Shown one piece after another: positions 58,565-64,000 of a DNA stretch of 64,000 nt. Positions within the stretch are counted from its first letter, which is position 1; each line of letters opens with the position of its first letter. The stretch spans positions 1 to 64,000 of the forward strand of contig NZ_NMQW01000025.1 of NCBI RefSeq assembly GCF_002234615.1, given 5' to 3'. A program made the position numbers and the translations under genes. Source of the DNA: Paenibacillus rigui. Lineage in GTDB: Bacteria; Bacillota; Bacilli; Paenibacillales; NBRC-103111. A model generated the notes under the pieces. It worked only from the letters and a program-made list of their open reading frames with translations, did not search any database and was not told the DNA's origin.

Positions 58565-58712
58565 ACCAATCATCCTTACTCTAGGGATTAGCGAAAAAAG
58601 TAAAACGTTGTCGGTTTTTGAAACTTTATACCTATTGATTATAACCTATTGTACCTAGTTTTTCCTGAAAATGAGCTTAAAATATACAACATTTCCGAAA
58701 AAAGGGATGAAA

Positions 58713-58751
58713 AAACGGCCTCTGTTCGCAAACTTTGCGGAGAGGCCGTTT
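58713..58751 (-). terminator. Terminator of the unknown gene at 58774
   Basis: 11-bp stem AAACGGCCTCT/AGAGGCCGTTT enclosing a second small hairpin (CGCAAA/TTTGCG), with a T-run on the minus strand, 22 bases after the stop codon. Confidence 0.8.
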
Positions 58752-58773
58752 GGTCGGTGTTGACAGCAATGCG

Positions 58774-59652
58774 TTACAGGGAGGAGAGGGGTGGGATTCT
58801 TCCGCCGTCTGTTATGAGCCACTTGCCGGTTTCCCAATCTGTGGGATCGCCCTCACTACGTCTATAATAAAGATCGATGCGGATTTCTAAGCCGTCTTTC
58901 CATGGAGAATCGACCCTGACACTCCGGAAGATCGAGTCCAGCCCCGGGATCGCAAACCCGTAGGGTGCCGGAAAGGCCTCCTCTAGCTCCTGTCTCGATA
59001 AATCGGTAACCAAAGCAAACTGAAATAGCGGTAAGGCAGTGTAAGCATCAAATACCCATTCAAATTTCGGTATGCGTACCGGTGTGAAATTCGTAATGTC
59101 TTGATAAAATTCCGCTTCTGTCGCCGGAATGATAAAAGGCCAGGCTTCTCCCGGGTACCGGTACAAATTGGTAACCGCAGCCAGACTTCGTATCAACCCT
59201 TCCCACTTCGAAGGCTCGATGGATTGGACAGGAAGATTGACCCCGGTATGATCTATAGCGGCAAGATGACCCTGCAGCCGTGAATATAGAGCTTCAATAG
59301 GCAGCGTTTCCTTGCTGGCAGCAGTTTCTGACTCTTCGAGCTCCCCTTTCGCCTCAAGCGTTCCCGGCGATTCGATCGGCTCGCTCCGACTCGAAATAAG
59401 CAATTTACCCGTGACGGCCTCTATAGGTACATCGGTTAGCAGCCGTATCGAGGGGAAGGCGGAGGCTGTTGTCCGAAATGAAGTCATGGGAAGGGCTCCA
59501 TGTGGTTCAGGTTCAAATCGGAGACCCTTCTGACCCGGGATTCCTGCTAACAGCCTGCCAAACGTTCGGTTCCAGGTCCTCTCCTGGCGGGTATTGTCCG
59601 GAAAGGCAAATATGATTTCCTGAAGACGAGCAGGCACTTCCGTTGGATCCAT
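58774..59652 (-). CDS. Protein of unknown function (292 residues)
   Basis: A soluble, acidic protein starting MDPTEVPARLQEIIFAFPDN. A Glu/Ser-rich low-complexity segment (SPGTLEAKGELEESETAASK) near residue 100 separates an N-terminal part from a C-terminal part rich in aromatic and proline residues (EWVFDAYTALPLFQFALVTD, FRSVRVDSPWKDGLEIRIDL). I do not recognise the family. The start has GGGAGGGAG upstream, and a clear terminator follows, so it is a real single-gene transcript. Confidence 0.65.
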   Translation of the reverse strand: MDPTEVPARLQEIIFAFPDNTRQERTWNRTFGRLLAGIPGQKGLRFEPEPHGALPMTSFRTTASAFPSIRLLTDVPIEAVTGKLLISSRSEPIESPGTLEAKGELEESETAASKETLPIEALYSRLQGHLAAIDHTGVNLPVQSIEPSKWEGLIRSLAAVTNLYRYPGEAWPFIIPATEAEFYQDITNFTPVRIPKFEWVFDAYTALPLFQFALVTDLSRQELEEAFPAPYGFAIPGLDSIFRSVRVDSPWKDGLEIRIDLYYRRSEGDPTDWETGKWLITDGGRIPPLSSL

Positions 59653-59734
59653 CACGTGGCTCCCTCCCTTTTCATTAGTTATTACATAGATTACCATATA
59701 TCATTGAACAAGAACATATGTTCCTGAAAATAAA

Positions 59735-59917
59735 TTACAAGGTCCTGGCAGGTAAAGGCGTTTTGGCTGCGGGATTTTGTTTCTGTGAGCCGAAGCGGAT
59801 TTTTTTTCGTAAAGGTTCTTCGTACAAATGATATACCAGTGCGCTGAAGAGCATTGCTAGGGAGATGCAAGTGATGAAATTGTTTTGGGATTTCACAACG
59901 GCAACGGTAGCTGCGGT
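59735..59917 (-). pseudogene. C-terminal remnant of an acyltransferase-3 (OafA-like) gene
   Basis: The minus strand reads about 60 codons to TAA at 59735, including SLAMLFSALVYHLYEEPLRK, the typical last membrane helix and E-P-L-R motif of the acyltransferase_3 family. Two stop codons directly precede the coding part (59918-59923) and the other nine or so helices are missing. It is a gene end left by deletion. A small dyad AGTTAC/GTAACT lies at 59924-59941. Confidence 0.5.
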
Positions 59918-60016
59918 TTACTAAGTTACCTCCATGTAACTCATTCCGCTGGCTCCTTAATTCAGATATACTGGATGGGGATACCTAACTTGGGTTGAAA
60001 GAGGAGGCAGGATACA

Positions 60017-60439
60017 ATGGGCACGAATGCAAAAATCGGCGGCGGCGGCTTCCACCATGTGGCGCTAAGAGCCTATAATTTCGAAGCGACGGTACAATTT
60101 TACAAGGAAGGTCTAGGCTTTACGGAAGCGAATCACTGGGGCGAGGGTGATAAGCGTGTCGTCCTCCTCGATTCGGGAGACGGCAATTATTTGGAAGTGT
60201 TCGCCGGCGGAACGGACGAGCAGCCTCCGGCCGGATCGTATTTTCACGTCGCGTTCCGCAGCGAGGATGTGGATGCGGCTGTGCAAGCGGCAGTGGCGGC
60301 CGGGGCGGTGGTCACGGTGGAGCCGAAGGACGTTATTCTGGGAGTGAATCCTCCGACTCCGGTCCGGATTGCTTTTGTAAAAGGCCTGAATGGGGAAAGT
60401 ATCGAATTTTTCCAAAGCACTGGCGAGCATAAGCTGTAG
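60017..60439 (+). CDS. VOC family (glyoxalase/bleomycin-resistance-like) protein
   Basis: A 140-residue vicinal-oxygen-chelate protein with two beta-alpha-beta-beta-beta units: GGFHHVALRAYNFEATVQFY and YFHVAFRSEDVDAAVQAAVA. Likely metal ligands are the His in FHHVALR, Glu in YLEVFAGG, His in YFHVAF and Glu in ESIEFFQ. The reaction (lyase, dioxygenase or thiol transfer) cannot be told. GAGGAGGCAGG precedes the ATG. Confidence 0.87.
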   Translation: MGTNAKIGGGGFHHVALRAYNFEATVQFYKEGLGFTEANHWGEGDKRVVLLDSGDGNYLEVFAGGTDEQPPAGSYFHVAFRSEDVDAAVQAAVAAGAVVTVEPKDVILGVNPPTPVRIAFVKGLNGESIEFFQSTGEHKL

Positions 60440-60616
60440 GCAGCACTGAGCTGCGGCTTTCCACGTGCAATCCCTGCCCGTTCGTCATAGGCTCGAATGA
60501 AGTGACATGGCAAATGGCGAAGCGCTTCCGGGATCAGGGCGTGCGCTTCGTAACGAGACCCAGCAGGTTGCGCTGGCTTACGGGGCTTTACGTACGCCGC
60601 ATTGCCTGCTCGAAAC

Positions 60617-60657
60617 AAAAAGCCCGCTTGGCTGTTCAGGCTCAGGCAGGGCTTTTT
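60617..60657. terminator. Bidirectional terminator between VOC and methyltransferase genes
   Basis: AAAAAGCCC/GGGCTTTTT arms with partial inner pairing. Between 60440 and 60616 I see only short frames without start signals. Confidence 0.65.
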
Positions 60658-60679
60658 GCGTTGTGATTATGCATGAAAG

Positions 60680-61375
60680 CTACGGCTGCAGCTCCATCTT
60701 TTTGCCGCTAAAGACGGCGAAGTCCAAATATTTGTACATGCAGTCCACCTCGCTAAAGCCGGCTTCCTCCATCCATTGAAGCTGGTCCGGGAGCTTCGCG
60801 TTAATATCTACCTTGCGTCTCTCGATAGAGGCGTCAATTGCCTGTTGAGGGAGGCCGCTTTGATGAATGGCCTCAAGCCAGCGCTGCCGATAGTATGCAT
60901 CCGTCGAGTCGGAGCGGCCCTGTACTTGGTCGGCATTGACGAAGATGCCCCCCTCGTTCAGCATGCCGTAGATTTTGACGAACAGCTGCCTTTTGTCCGG
61001 GTGAGTCAAATGATGAATCGACAGCGAGGAGATGACGATATCATACGATGCAGGGAACGAGCAGCTCGAGTAATCTGCTACGATATACTGAACATGGGGG
61101 TGCTGCTGAAATCTTTGGCGGGCGACGTCCAGCATGCTTTCGCTCAAATCCACCAGCGTGAGCCGGGCTGCCGGGTATTTTTCCAGCACCATGCGGGAGA
61201 ATAACCCCGTACCGGCACCCAAATCAAGGATAGAAGGAGCCCCATCCGCGCTTTCCACCAAGCTCAAGGCCATTCCGTAAAACTCGTCAAAACAGGGGAT
61301 CAATTGTCTTCTCTGCTGATCATAGTCCATAGCCACGGCATCAAATTGCTCTTTAACCGTCCGTTTCCGATTCAT
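60680..61375 (-). CDS. Class I SAM-dependent methyltransferase
   Basis: A 231-residue methyltransferase: VKEQFDAVAMDYDQQRRQLI, motif I ILDLGAGTGLFSR, LTLVDLSESMLDVARQRF, YDIVISSLSIHHLTHPDKRQ and MLNEGGIFVNADQVQG. The layout resembles CmoA/Methyltransf_25 small-molecule methyltransferases; acceptor unknown. GAGGAGG lies 8 bases before the ATG. Probably a single-gene transcript. Confidence 0.87.
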   Translation of the reverse strand: MNRKRTVKEQFDAVAMDYDQQRRQLIPCFDEFYGMALSLVESADGAPSILDLGAGTGLFSRMVLEKYPAARLTLVDLSESMLDVARQRFQQHPHVQYIVADYSSCSFPASYDIVISSLSIHHLTHPDKRQLFVKIYGMLNEGGIFVNADQVQGRSDSTDAYYRQRWLEAIHQSGLPQQAIDASIERRKVDINAKLPDQLQWMEEAGFSEVDCMYKYLDFAVFSGKKMELQP

Positions 61376-61548
61376 AAGATAACCTCCTCGTTATAGGTAA
61401 AAGTAAGCTTGCTCTCATTGTACCTGTAGAATCGTTAGTTATGAAATATATAAAAAGAATCAATTTTATAGGTTTAGACTATAAGTATGGGAGCTGTTAG
61501 GACATTCGAGGAACTAACTGAGCTTGATGAAGCTTCCGATGTCGGGGT

Positions 61549-61791
61549 TTATTCCGGCTTTGGCTTGCCTCTTTTACCCCATGGTTTAAAATAAGAAATA
61601 ATAACCAGGAACAGCAGTACGGCCAGACTGAATGAAAGACCAGTTATCAGCAGCTGCCAGTATTCGAGGTAGACGGGATTATCAAGGGGCAGCAAGCTGT
61701 TGTTCTGCGAGCTCTGCAGCGTTTCACTAATCCACTGGTTGAGATGAAATTGATCGTATTTTGCAAAAAGAATACCTCCTTTATTCGTCAT
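61549..61791 (-). CDS. Small membrane protein, start uncertain
   Basis: An 80-residue frame with one membrane helix at 45-68 (LLITGLSFSLAVLLFLVIIS) and a basic tail (KPWGKRGKPKPE). The only in-frame ATG (61791) has no ribosome binding site, while a good AAAGGAGG lies 11 bases inside the frame, ahead of a TTG in another frame. Either the true start is unusual or a frameshift has occurred. Unknown function. Confidence 0.5.
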   Translation of the reverse strand: MTNKGGILFAKYDQFHLNQWISETLQSSQNNSLLPLDNPVYLEYWQLLITGLSFSLAVLLFLVIISYFKPWGKRGKPKPE

Positions 61792-61909
61792 AGCTACAAA
61801 CTAGGATAAGGGGGAGGTGGGATCCCAAATATGTGCTTAAGTCGTAAAGAGAGCTGGACTTCAGGCCAGACTGTGACGGATCGGACAAGAATGAAGGGAG
61901 AGCGGTGGT

Positions 61910-62866
61910 ATGAACAAAACGGACCGGATGCTGGCGATCGTGCTGGAGTTGCAGCGCAAAGGAACGCTGAGGGCTGAGGATCTGGCAGCTGTCTTCGAGA
62001 CGAGTCTTCGCACGATCTACCGCGATATGCAGGCGCTCAGCGAAGCGGGGGTGCCGGTCATCGGCGCACCGGGCACGGGCTACTCCTTGATGGAGGGCTA
62101 CTTCCTGCCGCCGGTCCGTTTTACTGCCGATGAAGCGGTGGCGATGCTGATCGGGATGGATTTTATCGAGCAGCAATTCGATGACGTATACGGAGCTCAT
62201 GCGAAGGCCTGTGGCAGAAAGATTGAGGCTGTGCTGCCGGAGGAGGTACGCAAGGAAGCGGGAAGAGTCAGAACGACGATCAAGCTGCTTGCAACGAGGG
62301 AAGATATCGAGACGCAAAGGCAGGAAGGAGGGGCATTCGCCTCTCTTCGCAGCGCCATTCTGGAGCAGCGGAAGGTGCATTTTCATTATTCGAAGGGACC
62401 GAATGCATCAGCGGCAGAAGAGCAGCGTGAGACCACTCGGGTCGCCGCTCCCTACGGGCTTGTCTTAGTACGGGGGGCTTGGATGCTGATCGCCTACTGT
62501 GAGCTGCGCATGGAGCTTCGCCATTTTCGCGTGTCCAGGATTAGCGGGCTGAGCGTGCTGGAGGAGCGGTTTCAGCTGCCGGAGCATTTCAATCTGGATA
62601 ACTATAAACCGGTGGATGACCGCCGCTTGATCGTGAAGGTACAGCTGGATGCGAGCGTTGCGGAGCAAGTGAAGCATGCAGGCAGCTTCTATATGGAAAC
62701 GATTGAGCCCGCCGCCAAAGGGCCCCTCGTTACGTTCAGAGTACGTCAGCCGGAGGATGTGCTGCATTGGATTATGGGGTGGGGGGCAAAGGCGGTTGTA
62801 CTGGAGCCGGAATCGCTGCGGCAGAAGGTGCGTGAAGAAGCGGAAAACATGATACAACGCTACTGA
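61910..62866 (+). CDS. HTH-WYL domain transcriptional regulator
   Basis: A 318-residue regulator: DeoR-type HTH_11 at residues 5-60 (MLAIVLELQRKGTLRAEDLA, TSLRTIYRDMQALSEAGVPV), the WYL domain at about 145-225 (here the W-Y-L position is less conserved: APYGLVLVRGAWMLIAYCEL) and a WCX extension to the end. WYL domains bind nucleic acid or nucleotide ligands in several regulators. AAGGGAGAG precedes the ATG. The DinB gene follows after 64 bases and may be its target. Confidence 0.88.
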   Translation: MNKTDRMLAIVLELQRKGTLRAEDLAAVFETSLRTIYRDMQALSEAGVPVIGAPGTGYSLMEGYFLPPVRFTADEAVAMLIGMDFIEQQFDDVYGAHAKACGRKIEAVLPEEVRKEAGRVRTTIKLLATREDIETQRQEGGAFASLRSAILEQRKVHFHYSKGPNASAAEEQRETTRVAAPYGLVLVRGAWMLIAYCELRMELRHFRVSRISGLSVLEERFQLPEHFNLDNYKPVDDRRLIVKVQLDASVAEQVKHAGSFYMETIEPAAKGPLVTFRVRQPEDVLHWIMGWGAKAVVLEPESLRQKVREEAENMIQRY

Positions 62867-62930
62867 CATACTGTTGTCAGGAGCGGTCTTATATACTGGA
62901 GCTATACAAAGGCAAAGGAGCTGGATTGGA

Positions 62931-63476
62931 ATGAATACAACGGAATCATTGCAGCGTTTGGAGGAGCTTACCGATCAATATCTTCACACTCTCGAGCAGT
63001 ACAGCGAGGAGCAGCTAAGGCTCCAGCCCGACGAAGACGCTTGGTCACTAGGTCAAATGATCGTTCATCTGACGAACACAGCGCTGCGGATGCAGCTGGG
63101 CAGTGCGGAGAAATGCAGAGTATTGAGCGAGGAGGCGTCCGCAGCGGCGACTACCGAAGTGAAAACCGCAGCGGGCGAGGAGGTGTTCCAGCTCGGCGGC
63201 TTCCCGCCTGAGCGTATTCGGGTTCCTGCATCGCCGCAGTACACGCCTGCGCAGATGGAAAGCAAGCAGCAGCTGGCCGAAGGGCTGCAGGAGGTGCTTC
63301 GCCGGGCCAGGGAGCTGGAGCCGGTGATTGCGACGCTGCCGCCGGAGATTATGGTGGCACATCCGCGTCTCGGCGGGATGAATGCGAAGGAATGGTTCCT
63401 GCTTGTCGAGATGCATTACCGCCATCACCTGCTGCAAAAAGAACGCCTGCAATCGTTCATTGCAGGCTGCGTCTAG
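62931..63476 (+). CDS. DinB superfamily protein
   Basis: A 181-residue DinB-fold protein: LEELTDQYLHTLEQYSEEQL, WSLGQMIVHLTNTALRMQLG with the first His, and the C-terminal HYRHHLLQKERL with the other two metal-ligand histidines. AAGGAG lies 10 bases before ATG 62931. It follows the WYL regulator and is probably in its operon. Activity unknown. Confidence 0.83.
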   Translation: MNTTESLQRLEELTDQYLHTLEQYSEEQLRLQPDEDAWSLGQMIVHLTNTALRMQLGSAEKCRVLSEEASAAATTEVKTAAGEEVFQLGGFPPERIRVPASPQYTPAQMESKQQLAEGLQEVLRRARELEPVIATLPPEIMVAHPRLGGMNAKEWFLLVEMHYRHHLLQKERLQSFIAGCV

Positions 63477-63624
63477 GGAGATTCCGGGCTTGCTTGGGCG
63501 GTAAGCCCGAAGCCCGGGCAGTCCCGAGCGGCTGCATCCGTCGCGAAGCCGCTTGGGAGACCATCGCGGCGGCGAACCACGCGGATTGGCCGTGCGGCAG
63601 ACTTATATGAACGCATCGACTCCG

Positions 63625-63678
63625 GGCGGTTTGTCGTCGGGAGGCCGGGTCTCGCCGGCTTCCCGATGACAAACCGCC
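63625..63678. terminator. Long hairpin between DinB and HAD genes
   Basis: GGCGGTTTGTC/GACAAACCGCC outer arms with TCGGGA/TCCCGA and GCCGG/CCGGC inside. It can end both convergent transcripts. The stretch 63477-63624 is GC-rich with no gene that I can support. Confidence 0.75.
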
Positions 63679-63729
63679 TTCGCTGCGTGCTGCGTTTGGG
63701 GCCGGTCCGCCACGGCTGTCGGATTAATG

Positions 63730-64000
63730 CTACACACCGAAATATTTCTCCAGCATCTGTCTCAGCCCGTCCTCGTCGTTCGACCCGGTCACCTCATCGG
63801 CCTGCGCCTTCACCTCGTCAGGGGCGTTGCCCATGGCTACGCCAAGCCCCGCATACTGAAGCATATCCGCATCGTTATAATTGTCGCCGATAGCAATGAC
63901 TTCACTTCGGCTTATGCCGAGGAAGGACTCCAATACCCGAATCGCGGCCGATTTACTGACGAGTGGGGCCATGATTTCCACATAGGTCGGCTTGGATTTG
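63730..64000 (-). CDS. Cof-type HAD phosphatase (C-terminal part)
   Basis: The frame runs off the right edge; about 89 codons are visible. It shows the C-terminal signature of Cof/YidA-type haloacid-dehalogenase phosphatases: KPTYVEIMAPLVSKSAAIRV, then motif IV VIAIGDNYNDADMLQYAGLG and VAMGNAPDEVKAQADEVTGS. These cytoplasmic enzymes dephosphorylate sugar phosphates or flavin precursors. The catalytic first Asp lies outside the window. Confidence 0.88.
   Translation of the reverse strand, partial: KSKPTYVEIMAPLVSKSAAIRVLESFLGISRSEVIAIGDNYNDADMLQYAGLGVAMGNAPDEVKAQADEVTGSNDEDGLRQMLEKYFGV

Noticed and set aside
60440..60616. A protein-like short frame (VIGSNEVTWQMAKRFRDQGV..) after the VOC gene
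   Set aside because: No start codon with a binding site, no recognised family, and it runs into the terminator; possibly a remnant but unsupported.
1..64000. CRISPR arrays, tRNA/rRNA genes, prophage or intact insertion sequences
   Set aside because: I saw no regularly spaced repeats, cloverleaf-type sequences, transposase or phage genes; the only long repeat is the MarR duplication.

Overview
The window looks like the chromosome of a Paenibacillus-type, Gram-positive, low-to-mid GC soil bacterium. The evidence is strong AGGAGG-type ribosome binding sites, many hairpin-plus-T-run terminators, an SLH-anchored surface protein, two ABC sugar importers wired to YesM/YesN two-component systems, copper-amine-oxidase-N-like surface domains, pectin-degrading enzymes, and many small MerR/MarR/TetR/ArsR/HxlR regulators each sitting beside one enzyme or pump. 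I see no rRNA, tRNA, CRISPR array, prophage or intact insertion sequence.

Layout, left end to 26.9 kb. A MerR/SRPBCC operon and a DoxX gene come first. Next is a two-gene export unit (2714-7255): a small signal-peptide protein that reads like the Hcp tube-protein family, followed by a 1318-residue NHL-propeller/Ig-like/FN3/SLH surface protein. Then come a methyltransferase and a four-carbon sugar-acid operon (PrpR-type regulator, DUF1537 kinase, PdxA-type dehydrogenase), a TetR gene, a decayed fragment of a second PrpR-type regulator, and a sensor kinase / binding protein / response regulator / ABC importer cluster (14.2-21.9 kb). A DUF326 cysteine-rich protein, a thioredoxin-reductase-like flavoprotein, a CBS-pair protein, a macrolide-type glycosyltransferase with a divergent TrmB regulator, and a DinB protein follow.

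Middle (26.9-48.6 kb). Two direct copies of a MarR gene, about 96 percent identical by eye, one truncated and one intact, bracket an SDR, an AraC regulator and an alpha/beta hydrolase. After this come a DJ-1/PfpI protein, a MerR-SDR pair, a pectinesterase, an MFS pump, a YpsA-type protein, an ArsR-controlled MFS pump with twin operators, a secreted pectate lyase with a cre-like site, an ECF sigma/anti-sigma pair, a CAP-domain protein, a GIY-YIG-like protein, a PH-domain protein, an AhpD-like protein, a quinone-reductase/HxlR divergent pair and a second MerR-SDR unit.

Right part (48.7-64 kb). An unknown basic protein precedes a second ABC importer with its own YesM/YesN pair (49.5-56.3 kb). 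Then come a copper-amine-oxidase-N-like surface protein, an orphan IF-3 paralogue, small and unknown genes, a remnant of an acyltransferase-3 gene, a VOC protein, a methyltransferase, a WYL regulator with a DinB protein, and the C-terminal end of a Cof-type HAD phosphatase that runs off the window.

How the genes work together: the main themes are sugar and sugar-acid uptake and use (two importers, threonate/erythronate-type kinase plus dehydrogenase, pectin enzymes), cell-surface proteins, and many self-contained regulator-plus-enzyme or regulator-plus-pump units with visible operators. The best leads for something new are the Hcp-like/SLH export operon, the sigma54-activator-like regulator with all ATPase motifs eroded, the orphan IF-3, and the duplicated MarR locus.
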